Below, piece by piece: positions 40,841 to 49,577 of a stretch of DNA of 64,000 bases. The notes under the pieces are model-generated. The model had not been told where the DNA came from, searched no databases, and saw only the letters and a list, made by a program, of their open reading frames with translations. The stretch comes from Phoenicibacter sp963588595 (GTDB lineage Bacteria > Actinomycetota > Coriobacteriia > Coriobacteriales > Eggerthellaceae), in assembly GCA_963588595.1 (NCBI GenBank), contig CAVAIA010000054.1, forward strand, positions 1 to 64,000. Direction: 5' to 3'. The translations under genes were made by a program, and so were the position numbers. The stretch's first letter is position 1. The number at the start of each line of letters is the position of its first letter.

Positions 40841-43597
40841 ATGAGTGGAATGCGTGTAAAACAACTTGCAAATGAATTGAATATGGATCCAAAGGCTTTA
40901 GTTAAGAAGCTAAATGGCATTGGGATTGCAGTTAAAACGCATGCAAGCCCAATGAGCGAAGATGACGTCAAACTTGCTCGCGAAAAGTTGGCAGTTGACG
41001 TTGTTGCTGCTGGAGGAAAAGTCGACTCGAAGACGAAGAAAAAGGTTGAGAAGGAACTAAAGAAAAAGAAAGATAAAGAAAAAGAAGAGCTTGAGGCAAG
41101 AAAGAAGGCTCGTGAAGAGGAGTTAAAGGCTCGAGAAGATCATAAGAATAAGGACAAGAAAAACAAAGCTGAAAGTGAGGGGAAGGCATCCGAAGAAAAG
41201 GACGTTAATGTTTCGGCTGAGGAAATAAAGGAAGCTGTTAAAAGGATCGTTAGCTCGAAGAGCGATTCAGGTCTCTCAAAATTAGAAAAGCAAATCCTAG
41301 AGGAGAAGGATCGCGCAAAGAGGGAGGCTGCTGCTAAAAAACTTTTAGCTAAGGTTAAGAAAAATAAGCTCGAGGCAGATAAAAAAGCTAGGGTTGAAGA
41401 AAGTCTTAGGAAGAAGTCTGCACCAAAACCTATCGATAAATCAAAAGAAAGCGAAAAGAAACAGCCAAAGAGAAAATTGCCTAGCGTTCCTAAGGGCGGA
41501 ACTGACAAATTTAAGACGCTTTTAGATCAAGTTGAAAATGAGAAGAAGAGAATGAAAAGTGTCGCTCAAATGTCAAAGGGCAAAGGTGGCAAAAAGGGAG
41601 GCAAAAGCCAAATTGTTCCTGAGCTCGAGGGCATTGCGGGTGAGGAGGATAGATATAAACAAATGGCTGTTGAAGTTGAAAAACTTCAACGTGACAAGGT
41701 TCTTGCCGAGGCGAGGGCGGCTGTTAAGGCGGCAGCGTCTCAAGCAGGAGAAGGCAGGAGAAAGAAGAGAAAAGAGAAGCGTGAGGAGGAAGCGCGAGAG
41801 AGAGCGGAAGCAGAGGCTCGTGCAAAGGGTTTGGATCCTTCCATCGTTTTGGACGAATCAATAGTTGAAATTCCAGAGGGCGCCTCCGTTGGAAAAGTTT
41901 CCGAGCTTTTGGGAGTTCCTTCAGGCGATGTTGTTAAACGCCTATTTTTGCTCGGTCAACCATTGACGTTAACTCAAATAATGAGCAATGACTTAATCGA
42001 GCTTATAGCTGATGATTTGGAGAGAAAAGTTAGAATCGTTTCCCCTGACGAGGAATATGCAGTCGTTATTAACGACACAGAAGATGACCTTAAGCCAAGA
42101 CCGCCTGTTGTAACAGTCATGGGACATGTTGACCACGGCAAGACTTCCCTTCTAGACGCCATCCGTCACACTGGCGTTGTTGAGGCTGAGGCGGGAGGAA
42201 TCACTCAACACATAGGTGCTTCTGTTGTCAACATCAACGGTCGCCAGATCACTTTCATTGACACTCCGGGGCACGAAGCCTTTACTGCTATGCGTGCAAG
42301 AGGGGCGCAAGTCACGGACGTTATCGTTTTGGTTGTTGCAGCTGACGATGGAGTTATGCCTCAAACGATTGAGGCGATCAACCATGCGAAAGCGGCCGAT
42401 GTTCCAATTGTTGTTGCTGTTAACAAGATGGACAAAGATGGCGCAAATCCAGAGCGAGTTAGAACTGAGTTGACGGAATATGAGGTTGTCCCTGAGGAAT
42501 GGGGCGGTAAGAATATGTTTGTCGATGTTAGTGCCAAGAAAAATTTGCATATCGATGACTTGCTTGAGACGATTTTGTTGCAAGCGGACGTTTTGGAGTT
42601 GAAAGCTAACCCCGACGCTGAGGCTTCTGGATTTGTTATTGAGTCGAATCTTGATAAGGGAAGAGGTCCTGTTGCAACTGTTCTAGTTCAAAGAGGGACT
42701 TTGCACCCTGGCGACACTGTCGTTGCAGGAAGTTCTTATGGAAGAGTCAGAGCGCTTATCAATCCGCTTGGCGAGAGCGTTGCTTCAGCAGTTCCTGCTG
42801 ATCCTGTTGAGATTTTAGGTTTGGGAAGCGTTCCTGTTGCAGGAGATGAGTTTAGAGTGTTTGCTGACGAAAGAGATGCAAGACACTTAGCCGAAGAGCG
42901 CGCCTTAAGAGCGAGACTTGCTGAGCAACAAAAAGGACATATGACGCTAGATGAATTATTCGGTAAGATCGAGGAAGGCAAGACTGTTGACCTTAATTTG
43001 ATCGTGAAAGCCGACGTCCAAGGCTCGATTGAAGCGCTTGCTGACGCTTTTGAAAAGATGGATCAAAGTGAGGTTCGAATCAACATCGTTCATAGCGCGG
43101 TTGGAGGAATAACTGAAACTGATATAACTCTTGCTGCCGCATCTGATGCGATTATCATCGGATTTAACGTTCGACCAACAGGCAAATCTAGACAAATTGC
43201 CGAGCGAGAAAAAGTTGACATTAGGTTATATAACGTTATATATAAGGCAATTGAGGACATAAATGACGCGAGAGTTGGAATGCTCAAACCTGACATCGTC
43301 GAGAAAGACACTGGAATCGCTGAAGTCCGCGAGACTTTTAAGGTTCCAAAAGTTGGAACGATTGCAGGTTGCTACGTTTTGGAGGGCGAGATCAACCACG
43401 ACGATAAGGTTAGGGTTGTTCGCGAAGGGACAGTTATCTTCGAGGGCGAAGTTGGTTCATTGCGCCACTTAAAGGATGACGTCAAAACAATCCGCAGCGG
43501 ATTTGAGTGCGGCATTGGCGTTGCGGGTTTCCAGGATGTTAAAATTGGCGACACTATTGAGGGATATGTTTTAGAGACAGTGGAGAGAACCGAGTAA
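40841..43597 (+). CDS. infB: Translation initiation factor IF-2
   Basis: 918 residues. N-terminal IF2-N module (RVKQLANELNMDPKALVKKL), a long Lys/Glu-rich disordered linker (about 65-330), a second IF2-N module (ASVGKVSELLGVPSGDVVKRL), then the G domain with GHVDHGKT at about 427-434, DTPGHEAF and NKMDK. Domains II-IV complete the C-terminus. Start ATG 40841 has AGAGGTG upstream. It delivers initiator tRNA to the 30S subunit. rbfA starts on the base after its stop. Confidence 0.97.
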   Translation: MSGMRVKQLANELNMDPKALVKKLNGIGIAVKTHASPMSEDDVKLAREKLAVDVVAAGGKVDSKTKKKVEKELKKKKDKEKEELEARKKAREEELKAREDHKNKDKKNKAESEGKASEEKDVNVSAEEIKEAVKRIVSSKSDSGLSKLEKQILEEKDRAKREAAAKKLLAKVKKNKLEADKKARVEESLRKKSAPKPIDKSKESEKKQPKRKLPSVPKGGTDKFKTLLDQVENEKKRMKSVAQMSKGKGGKKGGKSQIVPELEGIAGEEDRYKQMAVEVEKLQRDKVLAEARAAVKAAASQAGEGRRKKRKEKREEEARERAEAEARAKGLDPSIVLDESIVEIPEGASVGKVSELLGVPSGDVVKRLFLLGQPLTLTQIMSNDLIELIADDLERKVRIVSPDEEYAVVINDTEDDLKPRPPVVTVMGHVDHGKTSLLDAIRHTGVVEAEAGGITQHIGASVVNINGRQITFIDTPGHEAFTAMRARGAQVTDVIVLVVAADDGVMPQTIEAINHAKAADVPIVVAVNKMDKDGANPERVRTELTEYEVVPEEWGGKNMFVDVSAKKNLHIDDLLETILLQADVLELKANPDAEASGFVIESNLDKGRGPVATVLVQRGTLHPGDTVVAGSSYGRVRALINPLGESVASAVPADPVEILGLGSVPVAGDEFRVFADERDARHLAEERALRARLAEQQKGHMTLDELFGKIEEGKTVDLNLIVKADVQGSIEALADAFEKMDQSEVRINIVHSAVGGITETDITLAAASDAIIIGFNVRPTGKSRQIAEREKVDIRLYNVIYKAIEDINDARVGMLKPDIVEKDTGIAEVRETFKVPKVGTIAGCYVLEGEINHDDKVRVVREGTVIFEGEVGSLRHLKDDVKTIRSGFECGIGVAGFQDVKIGDTIEGYVLETVERTE

Positions 43598-43942
43598 ATG
43601 AAAAAGACTAACAGAAAAGTTGATTCTGTTGCGCGTCAAGAAATTTCAAGCATTTTAATGTTTGAAACGAGTGACGCAAGATTGCAAAACGTTACAATAA
43701 CGAGCGTTAAGGTCTCTTTTGACCGCTCATATGCCGACGTTTTCTACACTGCCCCTAAAGAGGAATATGAAAGTGTTGCGCTCGCGCTTGACAGTGCGAA
43801 GGGGTTTATTAGATCCTCGATGGCAAAGCGCCTCGATTGGAAAAAATCGCCTCTTTTGCGATTTCACTTGGACGAAACGATTGATAACGCAGGTCTAATT
43901 GAGGATTGTATATCGTCGGAAAGAGAGCATTTCGACGATTAG
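43598..43942 (+). CDS. rbfA: Ribosome-binding factor A
   Basis: 114 residues, KH-like 16S rRNA maturation factor. DSVARQEISSILMFETSDARLQNVTITSVKVSFDRSYADVFY covers the conserved core, and LRFHLDETID is the typical late motif. The ATG follows the infB stop with no gap, so it should be coupled. Confidence 0.95.
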   Translation: MKKTNRKVDSVARQEISSILMFETSDARLQNVTITSVKVSFDRSYADVFYTAPKEEYESVALALDSAKGFIRSSMAKRLDWKKSPLLRFHLDETIDNAGLIEDCISSEREHFDD

Positions 43943-43954
43943 CTTGAATTAGAG

Positions 43955-44959
43955 ATGGGAATAACGAAACACTCAAATATAACGTTGCAAGATTTAGCAT
44001 TAAAGCTAAAGCAATGCGACTATATTCAAATTTGCGGGCACGTTAGCCCTGATGGAGATTGCATTTCAAGCGCTCTTGCGACTAAGGCAGCATTGGAGAC
44101 TTTAGGCAAAAAAGTTGACGTTTTGCTTTCTTCTAACGAGGATGCACCTAAAACTTTCGATTTTCTCAAAGGCTATGAAGACTTTGTGTATGCTGGGCGA
44201 ATAAAGAAGGTTGCAGATTGTTTTTTGATGATAGATGTCCCAAACGAAAAGAGAATGGGAGTTGCTGCAACTAAAGTCAAAAACAAGGCAAAAATGACAT
44301 TAACGCTTGATCATCATCTTGAGGAGGTTCGTTTTTCAGATTTCGTTTTTTCAGACACATCAGCAGCATCAACTACTATTCTTGTTTGGGAGTTGATTGG
44401 TTTGCTCGGAGTTGAGAAAACGAAGGGGATTGCGACTTGTTGTCTCACGGGACTAATGACAGACACGGGCAATTTTCAATTTCAAAACACTGATTTAAGA
44501 GCGTTTGAGTCTGCTGCCGAAATGGTTAGGTGTGGAGCGAATAGCTCGCTAATTTCAGAGCACGTCTACATGAGAAATTCTCTTAATTTCTACAAGTTGC
44601 AAGGCAAGGTCATTGAAAACATGCAAATTTTTTGCGGTGGTGAGGCTGCAATTAGCTCTGTGAGTCTTTCAGAGTTCGAGGAAACGGGGGCTTCTAAATC
44701 AGACTTTGGCGACATGATTAACATTTTAAGGTCGCTTGATGGCACAAAAATTGTTGCCATGTGCAGAGAAGACAAAGCATTTACAAAAATTAGCCTTCGC
44801 TCATTAGGCGATTTTGACGTCCGCGAAATGGCTGCTAGGTTCGGCGGAGGAGGACATGCTGGTGCGGCGGGAGCCACAACAAATCAAGATTTAGCCACAA
44901 CGATGAAAGAAGTGAAGGAGGCAATTGAAGACGCTCTTTCACTCGGAGAAGCAAGTTAA
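43955..44959 (+). CDS. nrnA: DHH-family oligoribonuclease/pAp phosphatase NrnA-like
   Basis: 334 residues of the DHH/DHHA1 family, probably degrading nanoRNA and 3'-phosphoadenosine 5'-phosphate. Metal-binding motifs: CGHVSPDGDCISSAL, LMIDVP, LDHHLEEVRFSDF (DHH), GLMTDTGNFQF; the DHHA1 domain ends in RFGGGGHAGAAG. Position between rbfA and truB is the standard one for NrnA in Gram-positives. No strong ribosome binding site; 12-base gap from rbfA. Confidence 0.93.
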   Translation: MGITKHSNITLQDLALKLKQCDYIQICGHVSPDGDCISSALATKAALETLGKKVDVLLSSNEDAPKTFDFLKGYEDFVYAGRIKKVADCFLMIDVPNEKRMGVAATKVKNKAKMTLTLDHHLEEVRFSDFVFSDTSAASTTILVWELIGLLGVEKTKGIATCCLTGLMTDTGNFQFQNTDLRAFESAAEMVRCGANSSLISEHVYMRNSLNFYKLQGKVIENMQIFCGGEAAISSVSLSEFEETGASKSDFGDMINILRSLDGTKIVAMCREDKAFTKISLRSLGDFDVREMAARFGGGGHAGAAGATTNQDLATTMKEVKEAIEDALSLGEAS

Positions 44960-44963
44960 CAAA

Positions 44964-45914
44964 ATGGCTAGATCTCGCAGAGGTAAAAGCGGTCTTTCTT
45001 TTCTATTTTCAATAAACAAGCCAATAAGCTTTACGTCCCATGACGTCGTAAACGTCGCAAGGAAGGCAACGTCTGAGCGAAGAGTTGGACATGGTGGAAC
45101 TCTCGACCCATTCGCGTCAGGTGTTTTGCCAATTATGGTCGGACCTGCAACAAGGTTGTCAAATTATTTTAAATTTTGCAAAAAGGAATACGTTGCGCAA
45201 ATTAAATTCGGAATCGCAACAGACACAGAAGATTTAACTGGGAATGTTATTGCTAAAAAGGAAATTGATAATCAACTGTTTGATAGCGAGTTTGCAAATC
45301 AGATTTTAAGCGACTTTGTCGGAGACATTGAACAAATCCCTCCCAAATATAGCGCAATTAAAGTTGGAGGAAAAAAGGCTTATGAGCTTGCGAGAGGTGG
45401 CAGGGAAGTTGATATTCCTAAAAGAAAGGTGACTGTTTTTAACGCAGAGTTATTGAGCATTTTTAAAGATGATGAGGACGCTTCTCCTATTTGGGAGATA
45501 AAATTTCTTGTTTCTAGCGGGACCTATATAAGGAGTCTTGCGCGCGATATCGGGCTTTACGCGAACTCTATCGCGCATGTTTTTAAATTGCAAAGAACAA
45601 GCGTCGGAGGGATTTCGATTGAAGATTGCGTTAGCGTTGATGATCTTAAAGGCGAATTTGAGTTTGAAAAGTTTATTATTGACCCTATCAAGGTTTTACC
45701 ATTTCCGTTTATTGAAGTCTCTCCCGATGAAGAAAAGTTTGTTGCTTGTGGTAATTTTCTTAAACTTGTTGGAAAAGAAGACTATATTAATAGTTCTAGA
45801 GGCGATTTATTTTTTGTTGGAAACAAGAAAAAAGTTTTGGCTATATATAAATTTGATGAAAGTGAAAATAAATTGAAGGCAGAGACTGTTTTTTCTAAGG
45901 GAATTTTGAGATGA
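44964..45914 (+). CDS. truB: tRNA pseudouridine synthase B
   Basis: 316 residues from ATG 44964. Makes Psi55 in tRNA. NKPISFTSHDVVNVARKA is the canonical N-terminus and HGGTLDPFASGVLPI contains the catalytic Asp; YSAIKVGGKKAYELAR and SGTYIRSLARDIG complete the signature. An in-frame TTG at 44925 is preceded by AAGGAGG, but that lies inside nrnA and would add 13 residues not seen in the family. Overlaps ribF by 4 bases (ATGA). Confidence 0.94.
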   Translation: MARSRRGKSGLSFLFSINKPISFTSHDVVNVARKATSERRVGHGGTLDPFASGVLPIMVGPATRLSNYFKFCKKEYVAQIKFGIATDTEDLTGNVIAKKEIDNQLFDSEFANQILSDFVGDIEQIPPKYSAIKVGGKKAYELARGGREVDIPKRKVTVFNAELLSIFKDDEDASPIWEIKFLVSSGTYIRSLARDIGLYANSIAHVFKLQRTSVGGISIEDCVSVDDLKGEFEFEKFIIDPIKVLPFPFIEVSPDEEKFVACGNFLKLVGKEDYINSSRGDLFFVGNKKKVLAIYKFDESENKLKAETVFSKGILR

Positions 45915-46501
45915 AGGATGCTTTAGACAACTCATGCGCGATAGTCAACGCTCATTGCCCATTCGATTATGCACTTTTCAAAGATGCTGTTTGCGTTATC
46001 GGGGTTTTTGATGGAGTCCACATCGGTCACAGGCATTTGATCTCGCGTGCAATAGACAAAGCAAAGGAAACAGGAAAAAGATGCTTGATAATAACTTTTA
46101 GCGTTGACCCTGAAGAGATTTTTTGCCCCAATAAATTAAAGAAATTGCAAACGAACGACGAGAGGTTTAAAACGCTTGCTTCCCTGGGAGCTAACTCCGT
46201 TGCCGTTTTGCCTTTCGATGAAGACTTTGCTTCCCTTAGTCCACTTCAATTCTTAGCGAAGATTTTTCGCAAGTTTCCACCTGCTTATATCTTTGTTGGG
46301 AGCAATTTTAGATTTGGCAAAAATGCTGAGGGAGACGTTGAAGTTTTGAAGGCTTGGGCGGACAAGAACGACGTGGGGGTTTGCGCTGTTGACCTCTTAG
46401 AATTTGATGGTGAGAGTGTTTCATCGACAAGAATTAGAAATTTACTTAAAAACAAAAATGAAAAAGAAGCAAACAAGCTTTTGGGTGTTACAATAATTTA
46501 G
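45911..46501 (+). CDS. ribF: FMN adenylyltransferase domain protein (short RibF)
   Basis: 196 residues, only the FAD-synthetase (nucleotidyltransferase) half of RibF: VIGVFDGVHIGHRHLI (HxGH-type motif), FSVDPEEIF, FVGSNFRFGKNAEGD and VSSTRIRNLLKN. The protein ends about 17 residues later, where the riboflavin kinase domain normally starts, so it should adenylate FMN but not phosphorylate riboflavin. No frameshifted remnant of the kinase is visible downstream before hppA. A separate riboflavin kinase or imported FMN must be assumed. Confidence 0.9.
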   Translation: MKDALDNSCAIVNAHCPFDYALFKDAVCVIGVFDGVHIGHRHLISRAIDKAKETGKRCLIITFSVDPEEIFCPNKLKKLQTNDERFKTLASLGANSVAVLPFDEDFASLSPLQFLAKIFRKFPPAYIFVGSNFRFGKNAEGDVEVLKAWADKNDVGVCAVDLLEFDGESVSSTRIRNLLKNKNEKEANKLLGVTII

Positions 46502-46540
46502 TCTTTATTAAAACTTATTTCAATTTAAGGAGGACAGAAG

Positions 46541-48658
46541 GTGAGTATGACAATTGCATGGCTTGCTCCAGTGTGCGCTTTGATCGGCATGCTAGTTGCA
46601 GCCTATCTCGGGCAATGGGTATTAAAACAAGATCCAGGTTCCGAGAAGATGAACAGCATTTCTGTGAAAATTCAACAGGGTGCGCAGGCATTTTTGATGA
46701 GTGAGTATAAGCTTCTCGTCATTTTTGTCGTTGTTGTTGCCATTATTATGGCAGTGTTCTTGAACATTTGGACTGCAGTCGCATTTGTGACAGGCGGCAT
46801 TTTAAGCGCCGCTGCCGGTTATGTTGGAATGTATGTTGCGACGCGTGCGAACACAAGAACTGCACACGCTGCTGAGAGTTCAGTTGCTAAGGCACTAACA
46901 GTCAGCTTCAGAAGCGGTCTTACGATGGGGCTTTGCGTTGCATCCTTTGCATTGATGGGTCTTTCTCTTTGGCTCATTCTTCTAGTATTCAACGTTGACA
47001 TCGTTGATATGGCGTTGATGAAAGAGCACGTTGGCATGGTTGAAGGTTTTGCAACAGGAGCTTCGGGAGTTGCTCTTTTTGCTCGTGTTGGTGGCGGAAT
47101 TTACACAAAAGCTGCTGACGTCGGAGCTGACCTCGTTGGTAAGGTCGAAGCTGGAATTCCTGAGGACGATCCAAGAAACCCTGCCACTATCGCTGATAAC
47201 GTTGGCGACAACGTTGGTGACGTTGCTGGGATGGGAGCTGACCTCTTTGAGTCCTACACAGGCTCAATTATTGCACCAACGATTTTGGCTGTAACATTTG
47301 GAGCCCTCGGTGGATATTTCGTTGGCGGAGATTTGATTTGGGCTATTATAACCCCTGTCATGATCGCAGCATTCGGAATTTTAACTTCTGTTCTTGGTCT
47401 TTTGGCTGTTAGAACAAAAGAGGGCGCAAATCTTCACAGCGCTCTAAATCGTGGAACCTATCTTGCAGCTATCGTAGAGATAATAATCATTTTCATAATG
47501 TTCTTCATTTGGAACAATCAATCGACGCAAGCTCAACCACTCTTTTTGTTTGGTTCAGTAATTTGCGGTCTTGTCGCAGGACTTGCAATTGGCAAGATCA
47601 CAGAATACTTTTGCAGTGATGAATATAAGCCAGTTCACAAAATTGCTGAGAGTGCAGAAACCGGAGCTGCAACAGTTATCATCGAGGGTCTTTCAACGGG
47701 CATGAAATCAACGATTGCTCCAATCATTTTGATCGCGGCAGCAATTATTGGTGCTTACACTTTCGGAAACCTTGCGTTCCCTAACGCGACAGAGTCTGGC
47801 ATTGTTGTTGGACTTTATGGAGTTGGTTTGGCAGCAACTGGCATGCTTTCAAACACGGGCATCACAGTTGGCGTTGACGCCTATGGTCCTGTTGCTGACA
47901 ACGCGGGCGGAATCGCTGAGATGAGCGGTCTTCCTGAGGAAGTTCGCGACAGAACTGACTCGCTCGATGCTGTTGGAAACACAACAGCAGCGATTGCTAA
48001 AGGTTTTGCAATTTCTTCAGCTGGTCTTGCTGCAATCTCATTGTTCGTTTCTTTCCAGGCAACAATGCACACAGCAATTCCTGACTTCTCATTGACTTTG
48101 ACTAATCCAATCATCGTGGCTGGCATTTTCATCGGTGCTATGATGCCATTCATGTTTGCGGCGCTCACAATGGGAGCAGTTTCGAGAGCTGCTCATGCTA
48201 TGGTCGAAGAGGTTCGTCGTCAATTCCGTGAGATCAAAGGAATCATGGAATATAAAGCAGAGCCTGAGTATGACAAGTGCGTTGCAATCTCAACAACAAG
48301 TGCACTTCACGAGATGATTTTGCCTGGTTCTTTGGCCGTTATTGTCCCTATCGCAATCGGTTGCTTTAACCCAGAGATGCTCGGCGGATTCTTGGCTGGC
48401 GCTGTTTCAACTGGAATGTTGCTCGCGATCTTCATGAGCAATTCTGGTGGAGCTTGGGATAACGCGAAGAAATATATCGAAGGCGGCGCAGAAGGCGGCA
48501 AAGGAAGCGAAGCTCACAAAGCTGCTGTCGTCGGTGACACGGTTGGAGATCCTTTCAAGGACACTTCTGGTCCTTCGATGAACATCCTCATAAACTTGAT
48601 GACAATCGTCTCTTTGACATTCTCACCATTGTTTATAGCTGTTCAAAGTCTTTTCTAA
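46541..48658 (+). CDS. hppA: Membrane-bound K+-dependent ion-translocating pyrophosphatase
   Basis: 705 residues, about 16 membrane segments. Hydrolyses cytoplasmic pyrophosphate to pump H+ and/or Na+. Substrate motifs DVGADLVGKVEAGIPEDDPRNPATIADNVGDNVGD are intact in order. GNTTAA at 479-484 has Ala where K+-independent enzymes have Lys, so this is the K+-dependent class. DLFES (234-238) keeps the Glu of Na+-pumping and related forms, so Na+ transport is possible. GTG start with AAGGAGG 7 bases before. A strong terminator follows. Confidence 0.95.
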   Translation: MSMTIAWLAPVCALIGMLVAAYLGQWVLKQDPGSEKMNSISVKIQQGAQAFLMSEYKLLVIFVVVVAIIMAVFLNIWTAVAFVTGGILSAAAGYVGMYVATRANTRTAHAAESSVAKALTVSFRSGLTMGLCVASFALMGLSLWLILLVFNVDIVDMALMKEHVGMVEGFATGASGVALFARVGGGIYTKAADVGADLVGKVEAGIPEDDPRNPATIADNVGDNVGDVAGMGADLFESYTGSIIAPTILAVTFGALGGYFVGGDLIWAIITPVMIAAFGILTSVLGLLAVRTKEGANLHSALNRGTYLAAIVEIIIIFIMFFIWNNQSTQAQPLFLFGSVICGLVAGLAIGKITEYFCSDEYKPVHKIAESAETGAATVIIEGLSTGMKSTIAPIILIAAAIIGAYTFGNLAFPNATESGIVVGLYGVGLAATGMLSNTGITVGVDAYGPVADNAGGIAEMSGLPEEVRDRTDSLDAVGNTTAAIAKGFAISSAGLAAISLFVSFQATMHTAIPDFSLTLTNPIIVAGIFIGAMMPFMFAALTMGAVSRAAHAMVEEVRRQFREIKGIMEYKAEPEYDKCVAISTTSALHEMILPGSLAVIVPIAIGCFNPEMLGGFLAGAVSTGMLLAIFMSNSGGAWDNAKKYIEGGAEGGKGSEAHKAAVVGDTVGDPFKDTSGPSMNILINLMTIVSLTFSPLFIAVQSLF

Positions 48659-48687
48659 AGCGTTACTTTAAGAGAACGAAATTAATC

Positions 48688-48717
48688 AAGGTGCCTTTTT
48701 TAAAGGCACCTTTTTTT
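48688..48717 (+). terminator. Rho-independent terminator after hppA
   Basis: An 11-bp stem AAGGTGCCTTT/AAAGGCACCTT with a three-base loop, then seven T (48711-48717). Complete and strong. Confidence 0.95.
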
Positions 48718-48722
48718 ATGTG

Positions 48723-48752
48723 GGAAAATTGGTGCCAGACTTCCATTTACCT
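48723..48752. repeat. Direct repeat copy A, left flank of toxin-antitoxin cassette
   Basis: GGAAAATtgGTGCCAGACTT followed by CCATTTACCT; 28 of 30 bases match copy B at 49525-49554. The copy overlaps a hairpin ACTTCC/GGAAGT (48739-48759). It lies right after the hppA terminator. It could be an att-like or REP-like element. Confidence 0.75.
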
Positions 48753-48759
48753 GGGAAGT

Positions 48760-48899
48760 TTCTTGCTAAAACAAGAAAATCGGCTCAAGTAACGCTGCGC
48801 TATAAGTTAGCGCTTGCGAGTGAACTTCTTAAGCTTGCTTTTTAAACTTTTGAGTTTAGAAATTTAAGTCTAAAACACAGGACAATTTTGCTTAATATT
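48760..48899. other. Hairpin-rich non-coding stretch between repeat A and the cassette promoter
   Basis: No convincing ORF. Small inverted repeats can be seen: TTTCTTG/CAAGAAA, GCGCTA/TAGCGC, and TAAACT/AGTTTA, each with a 4-6-base loop. They could be folded remnants of a mobile element end, or a small structured RNA; nothing decides between these. Confidence 0.35.
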
Positions 48900-48908
48900 T
48901 GGTATAAT
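48900..48908 (+). promoter_or_regulatory. Extended -10 promoter of the BrnT-like cassette
   Basis: TGGTATAAT is an exact extended -10. AGGACA about 18 bases upstream may serve as a weak -35. Transcription would start about 25 bases ahead of the toxin ATG. Confidence 0.55.
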
Positions 48909-48941
48909 ATTATTAAAAATATTTGATATTTGAGGAATTAT

Positions 48942-49205
48942 ATGAAACTCATTTTTAGAGACTCGGCATTCAAGCATGGATTGACAAAGGAGCAATTAAT
49001 TTATGTCTTTTCTAACGTAGTCAAAAGTAGAAGAATTTACAGTAGTGAATTTGATTATGAAAACATTTGGGCACTTGGAATTCTGCCAAATGGAAATGAT
49101 TGCGAGTTTATCTATTATTACCAAGATTCGGAAACAGCAGTTATTTTTCACGCTATGTCGCCAGCAAGAAAGTCATTTACTCAGGAGATAGAAAGGAAAG
49201 GCTAA
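48942..49205 (+). CDS. Putative BrnT-like type II toxin
   Basis: 87 residues from ATG 48942 (GAGG 6 bases upstream). KHGLTKEQLIYVFSN near the start and the C-terminal MSPARKSFTQEIER resemble the KHGxxFEEA and SARxxxxxExxxYE landmarks of BrnT ribonucleases, though the match is distant. It is an 87-aa protein followed, with a one-base TAATG overlap, by a ribbon-helix-helix protein, the order toxin-then-antitoxin used by brnTA. Active-site residues cannot be confirmed. Flanked by direct repeats, suggesting recent gain. Confidence 0.55.
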   Translation: MKLIFRDSAFKHGLTKEQLIYVFSNVVKSRRIYSSEFDYENIWALGILPNGNDCEFIYYYQDSETAVIFHAMSPARKSFTQEIERKG

Positions 49206-49492
49206 TGGAATATAGAAATGAGTTAGGACAAACTATCACTGATGAGCAACTTGATGCAATGCTTGATGAGATTGAAAGAGGTGACTTTTCGAATTTTGAA
49301 GCTGCGTCTGAACCTACTTACGGAACAATTGAGCCCAGAAAAATTGAACGAAGCACAGTTTGTGTTCAATTTCCGATTCCCATGAAAACTCGCTTAAGCG
49401 AGATTGCCGAAGAGCATAGTTGCACTATGAGCGATCTAATTCGCGCTTATACATATGATGGGATGAAAAAAGAAGACTCGCAGGCAGTTTAG
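49205..49492 (+). CDS. Putative ribbon-helix-helix antitoxin partner
   Basis: 95 residues. An acidic N-terminal half (TITDEQLDAMLDEIERGDFSNFE) that probably covers the toxin, then a C-terminal ribbon-helix-helix: STVCVQFPIPMKTRLSEIAEEHSCTMSDLIRAYTYDG, fitting BrnA/CopG-type antitoxins. AAGGAAAGG precedes the ATG, which overlaps the toxin stop by one base. It probably represses its own promoter at 48900-48908. Confidence 0.65.
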   Translation: MEYRNELGQTITDEQLDAMLDEIERGDFSNFEAASEPTYGTIEPRKIERSTVCVQFPIPMKTRLSEIAEEHSCTMSDLIRAYTYDGMKKEDSQAV

Positions 49493-49524
49493 AATTCTAA
49501 GTTTTGCACAAGCTCCTTGCTCAC

Positions 49525-49554
49525 GGAAAATCAGTGCCAGACTTCCATTTACCT
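49525..49554. repeat. Direct repeat copy B, right flank of toxin-antitoxin cassette
   Basis: GGAAAATcaGTGCCAGACTT followed by CCATTTACCT, same orientation as copy A, 802 bp from it. It ends 23 bases before rnhA, so the cassette together with one repeat copy separates hppA from rnhA. Confidence 0.75.
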
Positions 49555-49577
49555 CCTGTTTTGTTATCATTTACTTT

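Noticed and set aside
41140..41508. Long minus-strand ORF opposite infB
   Set aside because: Mirror of the Lys/Glu-rich linker of IF-2; low-complexity Ser/Phe/Leu translation, no ribosome binding site.
44925..44963. Upstream TTG start for truB with AAGGAGG just before it
   Set aside because: The site lies inside the nrnA reading frame, is only 3 bases from the TTG, and adds residues absent from TruB N-termini; ATG 44964 gives the normal protein.
48718..48792. Short ORF of 24 codons through repeat A
   Set aside because: No ribosome binding site; directly in the terminator tail; shares only the repeat-encoded residues with the ORF at copy B.
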